Source: JBPYFK01 sp051984675
GTDB taxonomy: Bacteria; Actinomycetota; Actinomycetes; Mycobacteriales; Pseudonocardiaceae
DNA: 64,000 nt
Direction of reading: 5' to 3'
NCBI GenBank assembly: GCA_051984675.1
Contig: JBPYFK010000102.1
Location: 24,641 to 88,640, forward strand
Shown: in pieces, positions 1 to 8,692 of the stretch
Position numbering within the stretch: the first letter of the stretch is position 1
Layout: every line of letters begins with the position of its first letter
Position numbers and translations under genes: made by a program
The notes under the pieces: model-generated
Told to the model about the DNA's origin: nothing
Database searches by the model: none
What the model saw: only the letters and a program-made list of their open reading frames with translations

Positions 1-526
1 ACGCGGGAAACACGTCGTCGGTCAGCGCCAGCGGGTAGTTCCACGGGGTGATCACGGTGACCACGCCCTTGGGACGGCGCGACTCGACGGCCCGCGTCGC
101 GCCCGGAAACGCCCCCGACCTGCGGCGATCACGCAACAGGCGGGGAGCACGCCGTCCGACGTACAGCGCCGCTGACGCGGCCTCCAGCACCTCTTCGAAC
201 GCGTTCGACCGGGACTTGCCGGTCTCCCACTGGATGATGTCCAGGATCTCGGACTGCCGGCGCAGCAACAGGTCGTGGAACCTGGTGAGCACAGCGGCCC
301 GCTGGCGCGGGCCGGTGGCCGCCCACGAGCTCTGCGCCAGGCGAGCGCATTTGAACGCGTGCGCGACATCCTCAGTGGACGACTGCGGTAACTCAGCCAG
401 CGGTTTTCCGGTGAACGGCGCGGTCGTGGTCACCGAGCCGGAGGTGGCGGTGACGGTAGCGGTCAACCGCGCAACGAGCGCGGTGTCAAGCCCCGGGTTC
501 ACGGCCGTCGCGGCGGCACTGGACAT
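1..526 (-). CDS. Aldehyde dehydrogenase, probably succinate-semialdehyde dehydrogenase (N-terminal part)
   Basis: Only the first 175 or so codons are present; the gene runs off the left edge. Translating the minus strand from the ATG at 526 gives MSSAAATAVNPGLD, then FTGKPLAELPQSS, a helix-rich segment with WETGKSRSNAFEE, and PKGVVTVITPWNYPLALT. The ITPWNYP segment is the NAD(P)-binding-domain entry motif of the aldehyde dehydrogenase superfamily. The leading FTGKPL and overall spacing fit the GabD2-type succinate-semialdehyde dehydrogenases of mycobacteria, which oxidise succinate semialdehyde to succinate in the GABA shunt or variant TCA cycle. Catalytic Cys and Glu lie outside the window, so the substrate is inferred. 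A purine-rich GAAGGAGTGACGTC stretch just upstream of the ATG on the minus strand serves as ribosome site. Confidence 0.8.
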   Translation of the reverse strand, partial: MSSAAATAVNPGLDTALVARLTATVTATSGSVTTTAPFTGKPLAELPQSSTEDVAHAFKCARLAQSSWAATGPRQRAAVLTRFHDLLLRRQSEILDIIQWETGKSRSNAFEEVLEAASAALYVGRRAPRLLRDRRRSGAFPGATRAVESRRPKGVVTVITPWNYPLALTDDVFPA

Positions 527-656
527 GACGTCACTCCTTCGACGTGGGCAGCCGTCCATAAGCTACCGCTAGTAGCTACCGGAGAGTAACAATGTTTCCG
601 ACGTCGGGGAAGGCGTCCACACTCCGAAAACGAAGGTGCCGCACCGGATCAGGCGG

Positions 657-2513
657 CTACTTCTTCCCGCCCTTCGCCTTCTCCTCCTTGCCGGAGTCCT
701 CCGTGGACAGCGCCGCGACGAAGGCCTCCTGCGGAACCTCGACCCGCCCCACGGTCTTCATCCGCTTCTTGCCTTCCTTCTGCTTCTCCAGCAGCTTGCG
801 CTTACGGCTGATGTCACCGCCGTAGCACTTGGACAGCACGTCCTTGCGCAACGCACGGATGGTCTCGCGTGCGATCACCCGCGAACCGATCGCGGCCTGG
901 ATCGGGATCTCGAACTGCTGGCGCGGGATCAGCTCGCGCAACTTGCTGGTCATCTTGGTGCCGTAGGTGTACGCGGAGTCCTTGTGCACGATCGCGCTGA
1001 ACGCGTCCACCGGTTCCCCCTGCAGCAGGATGTCGACCTTGACCAGGTTGGACTCCTGCGTTCCGGCCTCCTCGTAATCCATCGACGCGTAGCCGCGGGT
1101 TCGCGATTTGAGCTGGTCAAAGAAGTCGAAGACGATCTCGGCCAGCGGAAGCGTGTAGCGCAGCTCGACGCGGCTTTCGGACAGGTAGTCCATCCCTTCC
1201 AGCTGGCCGCGCCGGCTCTGGCACAACTCCATGATCGTGCCGACGAACTCGGACGGCGCGATCACCGTGCACTTGGCGATCGGCTCGTGAACCTCGGCGA
1301 TCTTGCCAGCGGGCCAGTCGGACGGGTTGGTCACCTGCTGCTCGCTGCCGTCATCCAGGTAGACGTCGTAGACCACGTTCGGCGCGGTGGAGATCAGGTT
1401 GAGGTTGAACTCCCGCTCCAGGCGGGCGCGGGTGATCTCCAGGTGCAGCAGGCCAAGGAACCCGCAGCGGAATCCGAACCCGAGGGCGCCCGAGGTCTCC
1501 GGCTCGTAGGTCAGTGCCGCGTCGTTGAGCCGCAGCTTGTCCAGAGCCTCCCGCAGCACCGGGTAATCCGACCCCTCCACCGGGTACAGGCCCGCATACA
1601 CCATCGGCTTCGGGTCGCGGTACCCGCTGAGCGGAGCGTCGGCGCCGTGCTTCTCGGTGGTCACCGTGTCACCCACCCGGGACTGCCGGACGTCCTTCAC
1701 CCCGGTGATCAGGTAGCCGACCTCGCCCACGCCGAGACCCTTCGACGGCTTGGGCTCCGGCGAGATGATGCCGACTTCCAGCAGCTCGTGCGTGGCACCG
1801 GTGGACATCATCCGAATGCGCTGCCGGGGATTGATCGCGCCATCCACCACACGGATGTAGGTCACCACACCGCGGTACGTGTCGTACACCGAGTCAAAGA
1901 TCATCGCCCGGGCGGGCGCATTCGCTTCGCCCGTCGGCGCCGGCACCTGCCGGACGATCTCGTCGAGCACACGCGGCACGCCGTCACCGGTCTTCGCCGA
2001 CACGCGCAGCACGTCGGACTCCTCGCACCCGATGATGTGCGCGAGTTCGGCGGCGTACTTGTCCGGCTCGGCGGCCGGCAGGTCGATCTTGTTGAGCACC
2101 GGGATGATCTGCAGGTCGTGCTCCATCGCCAGGTACAGGTTCGCCAGCGTCTGGGCCTCGATGCCCTGGGCCGCGTCGACCAGCAGGATCGCGCCCTCGC
2201 AGGCGGCCAGCGACCGGCTGACCTCGTAGGTGAAGTCCACGTGACCGGGGGTGTCGATCATGTGCAGCACGTGGTCGCTGCCATTGACGCCCCAGGGCAG
2301 CCGCACGCTCTGCGCCTTGATGGTGATGCCGCGCTCCCGCTCGATGTCCATCCGGTCCAGGTACTGGTCCCGGTAGGCGCGCTCGTCGAGTACCCCGGTC
2401 AGCTGCAGCATGCGGTCGGCCAGCGTCGACTTGCCGTGGTCGATGTGGGCGATGATGCAGAAGTTGCGGATGTGCTCGGGCGACGTGAACGTGGTGTCGG
2501 CGAACGTGCTCAC
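657..2513 (-). CDS. lepA: Elongation factor 4 (LepA), back-translocating GTPase
   Basis: A 618-residue translational GTPase that binds the ribosome and remodels stalled or mistranslocated complexes. The P-loop AHIDHGKSTL and the DTPGHVDF switch motif lie near the N-terminus, NKIDLP is the G4 motif, and the C-terminal part carries the LepA-specific domain ending in a basic tail (SRKRKLLEKQKEGKKRMK). The reading frame stays open far upstream through the divergent methyltransferase gene, but the GTG at 2513 gives the family N-terminus STFADTTFTSPEHIRNF, so I place the start there. In actinobacteria lepA lies close to rpsT and holA, as here. Confidence 0.97.
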   Translation of the reverse strand: MSTFADTTFTSPEHIRNFCIIAHIDHGKSTLADRMLQLTGVLDERAYRDQYLDRMDIERERGITIKAQSVRLPWGVNGSDHVLHMIDTPGHVDFTYEVSRSLAACEGAILLVDAAQGIEAQTLANLYLAMEHDLQIIPVLNKIDLPAAEPDKYAAELAHIIGCEESDVLRVSAKTGDGVPRVLDEIVRQVPAPTGEANAPARAMIFDSVYDTYRGVVTYIRVVDGAINPRQRIRMMSTGATHELLEVGIISPEPKPSKGLGVGEVGYLITGVKDVRQSRVGDTVTTEKHGADAPLSGYRDPKPMVYAGLYPVEGSDYPVLREALDKLRLNDAALTYEPETSGALGFGFRCGFLGLLHLEITRARLEREFNLNLISTAPNVVYDVYLDDGSEQQVTNPSDWPAGKIAEVHEPIAKCTVIAPSEFVGTIMELCQSRRGQLEGMDYLSESRVELRYTLPLAEIVFDFFDQLKSRTRGYASMDYEEAGTQESNLVKVDILLQGEPVDAFSAIVHKDSAYTYGTKMTSKLRELIPRQQFEIPIQAAIGSRVIARETIRALRKDVLSKCYGGDISRKRKLLEKQKEGKKRMKTVGRVEVPQEAFVAALSTEDSGKEEKAKGGKK

Positions 2514-2681
2514 TGAAGTTTGTCCTCGCGGTGTCGGTTTCCTCGCGTGCGCTGATGAACGCCACGTGGCACTCCATCGTCCCATGGCATCTGGCGTGCC
2601 CGGCGCCCAACTCCGGGCTTGAGCGAGGAAGGTCGCCGGTTCCACTATGCCCCGGGCGTTCGGCCGTGGTGTCCTCGTGAC

Positions 2682-3296
2682 ATGGGCGCTTCGGGCCGTC
2701 GCTTGCTGGACCGGCTGCTGGACGCCGCGTTCGGTCACCCGCGCGGGCTGCTCGGACGTCTCGGCGGTGCGCTGATGGTGTCCGCCAACCGCGCTACCGA
2801 GCGCGAGGCGGTCCGCCTCACGGAGATCACTGGTGCGGACCTGGTGGTGGTCGTCGGCTGCGGCCCCGGCGTCGGGCTGCTGGCGGCCGGCGAGAACGCC
2901 GGGCTGGCCGTCGGCATCGACCCGTCCGCCGAGATGCGGTCGGTGGCACGCAGGAGGTGCGCGCCGCTGATCCGCGCGGGCACCGTCGAGGTGCGTGACG
3001 GCACCGCGGAGGACACCGGATTCCCGGACCAGTCGGTTGACGCGGTGACGGCCGTGAACAACGTCCAGCTCTGGCCGAACCGGGCAGCGGCTCTCGCCGA
3101 GCTGCGTCGAATACTGCGCCCGGACGGGCGGGTGCTGCTGTCCGCGCACGAGCGATGGCTGCCCGGCGGGGTGGTCGGGCTCTTGGACGACGTGCGCGAT
3201 GCGGGGTTCATCGAGGTCCAGTGCTGGACCTGGCAACCGCCCCACCGCTGGTCGTTCCCGGCCGCGCAGTTGCGTGCTCGTCGCCCTGGCGGGTGA
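2682..3296 (+). CDS. SAM-dependent class I methyltransferase
   Basis: About 204 residues. The Rossmann motif I is VVVVGCGPGVGLLAAG, followed by the acidic loop GIDPSAEM that would bind the SAM ribose. A later VDAVTAVNNVQLWPN strand and LRRILRPDGRVLLSAHE give the Methyltransf_11 fold. Substrate is unknown; similar proteins are often annotated as ubiquinone/menaquinone-type or small-molecule methyltransferases. The frame is also open from an ATG at 2619, but the ATG at 2682 begins a better start (MGASGRRLLDRLLDAAFG). It is divergent from lepA and its stop lies 4 bp before a palindromic repeat unit. Confidence 0.8.
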   Translation: MGASGRRLLDRLLDAAFGHPRGLLGRLGGALMVSANRATEREAVRLTEITGADLVVVVGCGPGVGLLAAGENAGLAVGIDPSAEMRSVARRRCAPLIRAGTVEVRDGTAEDTGFPDQSVDAVTAVNNVQLWPNRAAALAELRRILRPDGRVLLSAHERWLPGGVVGLLDDVRDAGFIEVQCWTWQPPHRWSFPAAQLRARRPGG

Positions 3297-3299
3297 GCG

Positions 3300-3326
3300 G
3301 TGACAGGAAGGTTCCCATGCTGTCAC
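3300..3326. repeat. Dispersed palindromic repeat, unit 1
   Basis: A 27-bp imperfect palindrome with outer arms GTGACAG and CTGTCAC and a core reading GGAAGGTTCCC. It sits in the 40 bp between the stop codons of two convergent genes (methyltransferase, VOC protein). The same unit recurs at eight other loci in this window. Confidence 0.9.
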
Positions 3327-3335
3327 CACCTGCGG

Positions 3336-3716
3336 TCAGTGGTCGCGCACGTCCACGCGCAAGGGGTGCCCATCCGGGATCTCCACGAGCACGATGGGCG
3401 TCCCGTCCGGGTCCGCGATGCGCGCCTCATCCAGCCCCCACGGCTGGCGAGCCGGTTCCGCGAGGACCGTGACGCCCAGATCGCGCAGGGACGCGAACTC
3501 CGCGCGCAGGTCCCGAACCTGAAGCCAGAGCAACTGGTCCGGGCTCGGCCCCTGCTCCGCCTGCCCGGACAGCTCCAGGAACCCCCCGCCGAGGAAGAAC
3601 ACGGTTCCGCCGGGAAACTCCCGGTAGATCGCCAAACCCAGGGTGTCCCGATAGAACGCCACGGACCGCTGCCGGTCGCTGGGGCGTAGGAGCACCCGAC
3701 TGCTCAAGACCTCCAT
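3336..3716 (-). CDS. VOC superfamily (glyoxalase/bleomycin-resistance-like) protein
   Basis: A single-domain protein of 126 residues. The N-terminal strand SSRVLLRPSDRQRSVAFYRDTLGL and the C-terminal DEARIADPDGTPIVLVE are the typical start and metal-ligand end of a vicinal-oxygen-chelate module. Proteins of this size usually form dimers that bind a divalent metal. The substrate cannot be told from sequence; antibiotic binding, glyoxalase and dioxygenase roles all occur in the family. Confidence 0.8.
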   Translation of the reverse strand: MEVLSSRVLLRPSDRQRSVAFYRDTLGLAIYREFPGGTVFFLGGGFLELSGQAEQGPSPDQLLWLQVRDLRAEFASLRDLGVTVLAEPARQPWGLDEARIADPDGTPIVLVEIPDGHPLRVDVRDH

Positions 3717-3779
3717 GAGCCCTTTTCTACATCCGACCCGACTGAACCGCCTAAGACTGGACCGGCACCGGCAGACTGA

Positions 3780-4643
3780 TCAGGACACGCTGATCAGCGC
3801 CACCCCCGCCAGCACAACCGCCGCGCCGGTCAACCGGCGTCCCGGCTGGGGCTCCCCTAACACCCGCCACGCGAGCAGGCCGGCGAGCACGATGCTCAGT
3901 TCGCGCGCCGGTGCGACCAGGCTCACCGGTGCGAGCCGCATCGCGAACAACGCCAACGTGTATGCCAGTGGTGAGAGCAACGCGACTGCGAGCACCTCGC
4001 GACGGTGCGCCTTCCAAATACCAATGACGCGAGCACGCCTGCGCACCGCGTACGGCGTGAAGAGTGCAGCGCGTGTGGCGTCATTGGCCCATTCGAACAG
4101 CACGGGCGACAGTGCCAGCGCGGTCACCGCACGGGAGTCCCACACCGTGTACAGCGCGATCACCGACCCGGTCAGCAGCCCGAATCCGACTGCCGCGAGT
4201 TCATTGGTCGACCAGCGAGGCAATCCATCGGAGAACCCGATCACGAACACTCCGACGATCACGAGGACGGCGCCCAGCAACCCCAGCGGGTGCGGTCGCT
4301 CCCCGAGCAGAGTCACCGCGATGATCACCGTCAGTAATGGTCCGGTGCCCCGGGCCAGCGGATACACCACCGACATGTCGCCGCTGGCATAGCCACGTTG
4401 CAGCAGGACGAAGTAGCAGAGGTGCAGCGACGCGCTGACGAGCACGCCGAGCAGCGCCCCACCCAATGCGGGAGGACCGCTGATCACCAGCGAAAACGCC
4501 GCCGCTGGCAGGTACAGCAGTGCCGCGCACGCGGAGTTCAGCCAGACGAACGCCGCCCCACCAGCCCCGGCGCGCTTGGCGAAGAAGTTCCACCCGGCGT
4601 GAGCGAAGGCGGCGGCGACAACGAGCAGGATGGCTGCGCCCAT
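3780..4643 (-). CDS. EamA-family (DMT superfamily) membrane transporter
   Basis: 287 residues with about ten hydrophobic helices in two EamA halves. The start MGAAILLVVAAAFAHAGWNFFAKR is a typical first helix. The loop VVYPLARGTGPLLTVIIA between helices 3 and 4 is an EamA signature, and the second half repeats the theme with LVAPARELSIVLAGLLAW. Members export amino acids or other metabolites in exchange with protons; the substrate here is unknown. The ATG at 4643 is preceded by a GGAGAGG ribosome site. It faces the VOC gene on the same strand with about 60 bp between them. Confidence 0.85.
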   Translation of the reverse strand: MGAAILLVVAAAFAHAGWNFFAKRAGAGGAAFVWLNSACAALLYLPAAAFSLVISGPPALGGALLGVLVSASLHLCYFVLLQRGYASGDMSVVYPLARGTGPLLTVIIAVTLLGERPHPLGLLGAVLVIVGVFVIGFSDGLPRWSTNELAAVGFGLLTGSVIALYTVWDSRAVTALALSPVLFEWANDATRAALFTPYAVRRRARVIGIWKAHRREVLAVALLSPLAYTLALFAMRLAPVSLVAPARELSIVLAGLLAWRVLGEPQPGRRLTGAAVVLAGVALISVS

Positions 4644-5051
4644 GACGACCTCTCCGTACCGCGCGGGCGCGCGGTCAAAGGGTTCCTCCAGGCTTTTGCC
4701 CCGTCAGATGTACGACCATCTCCTGTCGGTGGCCGCCGGTGCCGCTCGGACCAGACCTCCAGACCCGTGCGGTCAGCGTCCGGGGCAGGAGCGGAACCCT
4801 AGGCACAGCCACGGGCGAGGTTACTTCACGGCGAACAGCCGATGAAGATTCCCACCCGCGCCGGCCTGCGAGACACACGTCACGCGGGCCGGCGGCCGAG
4901 CACGCTCATTCGGGCGATTGATAGCATGAGCGGTCGTGCCGTACGGCATTCCGCCAGGGAGGAAAGCCGCCGGTCGGCCTCGGACCGACCGCGGTGCCAT
5001 GACAAGTGCGGCACGCATCAGGCAGATCGACGACCTAGAGAGGCGTTTGGC
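4644..5051. promoter_or_regulatory. Divergent intergenic region, EamA gene / rpsT
   Basis: About 400 bp with no convincing gene. It must hold the promoter and leader of rpsT on the plus strand and that of the EamA gene on the minus strand. The stretch near 4915-4930 (GATTGATAGCATGAG) is a plausible -10 region for rpsT, and AGAGAGGCG at 5037-5045 is its ribosome site. I see no recognisable ribosomal-protein operator structure. Confidence 0.4.
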
Positions 5052-5312
5052 GTGGCCAACATCAAGTCCCAGATGAAGCGGATCAAGACCAACGAGCGCA
5101 ACCGGCAACGCAACAAGGCCGTGAAGAGCAGCGTGAAGACCGCGATCCGCAAGTTCCGTGAGGCCGCTGACGCCGGCGAGCAGGAGAAGGCCGTCGAGCT
5201 GCAGCGCGCCGCCGCCCGCGCCCTGGACAAGGCCGCCAGCAAGGGCGTGATCCACAAGAACCAGGCCGCCAACAAGAAGTCGGCCATGGCTCAGCGGGCC
5301 AACCAGCTCTGA
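5052..5312 (+). CDS. rpsT: Small ribosomal subunit protein bS20
   Basis: An 86-residue basic, helical 16S rRNA-binding protein that joins the 30S subunit early in assembly. The start is the GTG at 5052, giving the family N-terminus MANIKSQMKRIKTNERNR; the frame is open further upstream but that part has no family similarity. The C-terminal GVIHKNQAANKKSAMAQ closes the three-helix bundle. It is monocistronic and ends at a strong hairpin shared with convergent holA. Confidence 0.98.
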   Translation: MANIKSQMKRIKTNERNRQRNKAVKSSVKTAIRKFREAADAGEQEKAVELQRAAARALDKAASKGVIHKNQAANKKSAMAQRANQL

Positions 5313-5341
5313 CGTCGCCCGGCGACGCGACGGCTCGTCAC

Positions 5342-5370
5342 TCAGGCGCCCGATTCGTTCGGGCGCCTGA
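5342..5370. terminator. Bidirectional hairpin between rpsT and holA
   Basis: The arms TCAGGCGCCCGA and TCGGGCGCCTGA are perfectly complementary (12 bp) with a five-base loop. The hairpin sits between the convergent ends of rpsT and holA. There is only a weak T tract (ATTCATT), as is common for actinobacterial terminators. Confidence 0.85.
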
Positions 5371-5391
5371 TTCATTACCGGCCCGCGTTTA

Positions 5392-6372
5392 CTAGCGGCC
5401 CGCGCGGAGCTCGATCAGGCGGAGAACCGCTCGTTCCAGCGCGTAGTCAGCATCCGCCGCCACGCCTTTGACGTCGGCGTTCACCCCAGCCACGACCTGC
5501 ATCGCTTCCGCGACTCCTGCGCTGTTCCAGCCTCGGGACTGGGACAGCGCCTTCTTGATCTTCCAGGCGGGCATGCCCAGTTCACCGGCCAACCGGTAGG
5601 GGTCGGCACGGCCGGCGGAGGCGACCCGGCCGATCGTGCGTACCGCGTCGGCGAGGGCGTCGGCGATCAGCACATGCGGCACGCCGAGAACCAGCGCCCA
5701 CCGAAGCGCCTCCAGCGCACCCGCCCGATCCCCGGTCACGGCCTTCTCCGCGACGACGAAGCCGGTCACCTCGGCCCGGCCGCGGTGATAACGGCGTACC
5801 GCGGTCTCGTCCAGCTTGCCGCCGGTGTCGGCGACGAGCTGCGACGCCGCGGACGACAGCTCGCGCAGGTCGTTGCCCACGGTTTCCAGCAGGGCGCTGA
5901 CCCCGCCCGCGTCGATCCGTCCCCCGGCGCGGCGTACCTCGTCGCGCACGAACGCTTCCCGGTCCGCCGGCTTGGTGATCTTGGCGCATTCCGTGACCCG
6001 GGCGCCCAGCTTCTTCAGCGCCGACGGCAGCTCCTTGGCGGGCTTGCTCCGCCCGCCACCGGTGTGCACGACGACGAGGGTCACGCCCTCGGCGGGCTCG
6101 CGGGCGTGCGCCAGCACGGCGTCGGCGATCTCCTTGTTCGCGGTTTCGGCGGCCTCCAGCGCCACCACGCGCCCCTCCGCGAACAGCGACGGGCTGAGCA
6201 TTTCGTCCAGTTCGGGCGGGGTGAGTTCGCTCACCTTCACCCGCCGGAGTTCGGCTTCGGGATCGGCCGACCGCGCGGCGGACACCGCAGCGCGTACTGC
6301 GCGCTCGACCAGCAGTTCTTCCTCTCCGAGGACGAGTTGCAGCGGGTCCGGTGCCACCGTCGGTGCGCTCAC
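5392..6372 (-). CDS. holA: DNA polymerase III subunit delta
   Basis: 326 residues, the clamp-loader subunit that opens the beta clamp. It starts at a GTG (6372) with APDPLQLVLGEEELLVERAV, typical of delta, and keeps the AAA+-like but catalytically inactive body with SPSLFAEGRVVALE and a helical C-terminal collar (ALSQSRGWNSAGVAEAMQVV). In M. tuberculosis holA also sits beside rpsT and near comEC. The shared upstream region with thrC is about 250 bp and holds the SAM riboswitch on the other strand. Confidence 0.95.
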   Translation of the reverse strand: MSAPTVAPDPLQLVLGEEELLVERAVRAAVSAARSADPEAELRRVKVSELTPPELDEMLSPSLFAEGRVVALEAAETANKEIADAVLAHAREPAEGVTLVVVHTGGGRSKPAKELPSALKKLGARVTECAKITKPADREAFVRDEVRRAGGRIDAGGVSALLETVGNDLRELSSAASQLVADTGGKLDETAVRRYHRGRAEVTGFVVAEKAVTGDRAGALEALRWALVLGVPHVLIADALADAVRTIGRVASAGRADPYRLAGELGMPAWKIKKALSQSRGWNSAGVAEAMQVVAGVNADVKGVAADADYALERAVLRLIELRAGR

Positions 6373-6479
6373 GGGGACATCGTCGCACTCCGGTCTGACG
6401 GGCTCGCGAAGTCTCGGATGTTGGACCTCAGTGGCCAGAACGCGGTCGCGTGTTCTAGCGTGGCCGCATAGCTAAATAG

Positions 6480-6609
6480 CTCATCCAGAGGGGTAGAGGG
6501 ACCGGCCCGATGACGCCCCGGCAACCGACGTCGGCCGCATTTCGTGATCATGATCGCGAGGGCGCCGGCTGCAAGGTGCCAATTCCGACCCGTCCGCGGG
6601 ACAGATGAG
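6480..6609 (+). promoter_or_regulatory. SAM-I (S-box) riboswitch
   Basis: The leader of thrC opens with CTCATC and closes with GATGAG, forming the P1 stem. Within it are the conserved S-box blocks: GAGGGACCGGCCCGATGACG, then CCCCGGCAACC, then GGTGCCAATTCC, in the right order and spacing. SAM binding would stabilise P1, which here lies directly on the thrC ribosome site (GAGGAGAGAGGA at 6607-6618), so translational control by sequestration is likely. I see no separate terminator hairpin before the gene. Confidence 0.92.
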
Positions 6610-6625
6610 GAGAGAGGACCTCGCG

Positions 6626-7897
6626 ATGACTGCCGCTGCCCACGTCCAGACCGACGGCTCGACCAGGAAGCTGGACCTTGGCCCAGCCGCCGAACTGGTC
6701 TCCAAAGAAGAAGGGCACCGCCAGCCACTGGCCCCGGAGTTCGTCTCGCTGGAGGACTTCTCGCCGCTGGAAGTGGCATACGACTTCGGCCGCGTGCGCC
6801 GTGAGGACATCGAAGCCGGTCCGCGTTCGATCTGGCGCTACAAGAGCCTGCTTCCGGTTCCGTCCAATGTGGAGGAATACCCGAACACCGAGCCCGGCTG
6901 TACCAGGCTGATCCGCGCGGACGGCCTCGCCAAGGCGCTCGGTGTCAAGCGGATCTGGATCAAGGACGACACCGGCAACCCGACGCACTCGTTCAAGGAC
7001 CGTGTGGTGGCTGTGGCGTTGGCCGCCGCCCGGGAGTTCGGCTTTCGGGTGCTGGCCTGCCCGTCCACCGGAAACCTCGCCAACGCGGTGGCCGCCGCGG
7101 CGGCGCGCGCCGGCTGGGACTCGGTGGTGCTCGTACCGTCCACTTTGGAGCGCGCCAAGGTCCTGATGTCGGCCGTCTACGACGGTTCGCTGCTGGCGGT
7201 GGACGGCAACTACGACGACGTCAACCGACTGGCCACCGAACTCGCCGCCGAGCACGAGGACTGGGCGTTCGTCAACGTCAACGTGCGGCCCTACTACTCC
7301 GAGGGCTCCAAGACTCTCGGGTTCGAGGTCGCCGAGCAGCTCGGCTGGCGGCTGCCCGAGCAGATCGTCGTACCCATCGCCTCCGGCTCGCAGTTGACCA
7401 AGGTGGACAAGGGCTTCCGCGAACTGGGCGAGGTCGGTCTGGTCGAGCCGACGCCGTACCGGGTCTTCGGCGCCCAGGCCACCGGGTGCTCGCCAGTGTC
7501 GGCGGCGTTCAAGGCCGAGCAGGACGTCATCCAGCCCGTGAAGCCGGACACGATCGCGCGCTCACTGGCCATTGGTGCACCCGCCGACGGTCCGTACGTG
7601 CTCGACGTGGTGCGCCGGACTGGTGGCGCGATCGAGGACGTCAGCGACGAGGAGGTCGTCGACGCGATCCGGCTGCTGGCCCGCACCGAGGGGATCTTCG
7701 CCGAAACGGCTGGCGGCGTGACCGTCGCGACCGCGAAGAAGCTCCTGGAAGCCGGCCAGCTGGACCCGGACTCGGAGACCGTGCTGCTGATCACCGGCGA
7801 CGGCTTGAAGACCCTGGACGCCGTGCAGGACTACGTCGGCCCGAAGGCCACCATCGCGCCCACGACGGACGCCGTCGCCGGCGCCCTCGGACTGTGA
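6626..7897 (+). CDS. thrC: Threonine synthase
   Basis: A PLP enzyme of 423 residues converting O-phosphohomoserine to threonine. The PLP lysine lies in GNPTHSFKDRVVAVA, and the phosphate-cradle motif is CPSTGNLANAVAAAAARAG. The C-terminal region ends with VLLITGDGLKTLDAV, which is family-typical. The start is the ATG at 6626 behind a purine-rich ribosome site; an in-frame ATG at 6605 lies inside the riboswitch P1 stem and is unlikely. It stands alone rather than in a thrB/hom operon, and its leader carries a SAM riboswitch, linking threonine supply to methionine/SAM status at the homoserine branch point. Confidence 0.96.
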   Translation: MTAAAHVQTDGSTRKLDLGPAAELVSKEEGHRQPLAPEFVSLEDFSPLEVAYDFGRVRREDIEAGPRSIWRYKSLLPVPSNVEEYPNTEPGCTRLIRADGLAKALGVKRIWIKDDTGNPTHSFKDRVVAVALAAAREFGFRVLACPSTGNLANAVAAAAARAGWDSVVLVPSTLERAKVLMSAVYDGSLLAVDGNYDDVNRLATELAAEHEDWAFVNVNVRPYYSEGSKTLGFEVAEQLGWRLPEQIVVPIASGSQLTKVDKGFRELGEVGLVEPTPYRVFGAQATGCSPVSAAFKAEQDVIQPVKPDTIARSLAIGAPADGPYVLDVVRRTGGAIEDVSDEEVVDAIRLLARTEGIFAETAGGVTVATAKKLLEAGQLDPDSETVLLITGDGLKTLDAVQDYVGPKATIAPTTDAVAGALGL

Positions 7898-7919
7898 CCG
7901 CTCTCTGAACGCGTCGGCC

Positions 7920-7949
7920 GGGCCAGGCTCGTGCTCACGAGCCTGGCCC
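7920..7949 (+). terminator. thrC terminator hairpin
   Basis: GGGCCAGGCTCGTG and its complement CACGAGCCTGGCCC form a 14-bp stem with a two-base loop, 23 bp after the thrC stop. Confidence 0.85.
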
Positions 7950-8591
7950 GGTTCGCCTTCAGGAAAGGATCAGGACAGTCTCAGCGGTATGGCCGTCAGG
8001 ACTGGTCTGCGGGCTCGTTGCACGACGGCCCCGCCGCGAACGCGTTTTCACGTCATTCTTGCTCCCCCCGCCAGCTTCCGCGTGCGCGGCATTCTGTCTT
8101 TCTGCGGGTCGGCTGGGACCGCGCGATGTCGAAGTTCCGCCCCGGCGTGCTCCACGGTCCTGCCCTGATCGCCCATGCAATGCAGGAACCAAGCGAGCGC
8201 GCTGAACGCGGAGTCCTACCGCCTTTGATCATGAGAATACGTCTTCGGAATCGCAGGTTGAGTACGAAATGTGCTTGAACGGTAGATTCCTCGAAACGCG
8301 ATCACGGAATTCAGATCGCTGACCGCGCAACGGGAGGCAATAAAATACGAAACCCCATAAACAAAGATCAAAAGTCGGGAACACGCGCGTGAAGAACTGC
8401 TGCCCCGTCTCCGAGTCGACAGGAACGAACAGCGCGAGAAATCCTCATCTTTCCTTGCCGGGAGGGCAGTTCCCATGCGAAGGCAGCGGAACGCGGCAGG
8501 AAGACTGTAGCCCGAGCGCCCAGTCGCCATTAAGCCAATCGACGCAGTCGAGTTCCACTGTTTAGTAATCTATCCGCTTTACTCTGGTAAC

Positions 8592-8607
8592 TGTGATGTA
8601 TATCACA
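8592..8607. promoter_or_regulatory. CRP/FNR-family (CRP or GlxR type) operator
   Basis: TGTGATGTATATCACA is a perfect match to the TGTGA-N6-TCACA consensus of cAMP-receptor-type regulators. It lies about 75 bp upstream of the -35 element of the lipoprotein promoter, a position compatible with activation. Confidence 0.7.
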
Positions 8608-8664
8608 CCAAGTCTGTACTGGCTGGTAACAAGTGTGTTTGTTCCCGAGTTCGCGCTCAGCGCC

Positions 8665-8692
8665 TTGACTCCGGTGATCGAGTCGGTAGGTT
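8665..8692 (+). promoter_or_regulatory. Candidate sigma-70-type promoter for the lipoprotein gene
   Basis: TTGACT (-35) and TAGGTT (-10) are separated by 16 bp, with the gene start about 80 bp downstream. Matches are good at -35 and fair at -10. Confidence 0.5.

Noticed and set aside
657..3329. Very long open frames opposite or upstream of real genes, for example a lepA frame extended through the methyltransferase gene
   Set aside because: High GC leaves third-position-rich frames open. Family N-termini, ribosome sites and codon bias place the true starts elsewhere, and the extensions have no similarity to any family.
8461..8487. Possible further copy of the dispersed repeat (GGCAGTTCCCATGC)
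   Set aside because: Only about 12 bases match and both GTGACAG arms are missing, so it was not counted as a unit.
8216..8530. A 104-codon minus-strand frame in the AT-richer interval
   Set aside because: No ribosome site, no recognised domain, no codon bias; it is rich in Arg/Ser/Cys like random translation.
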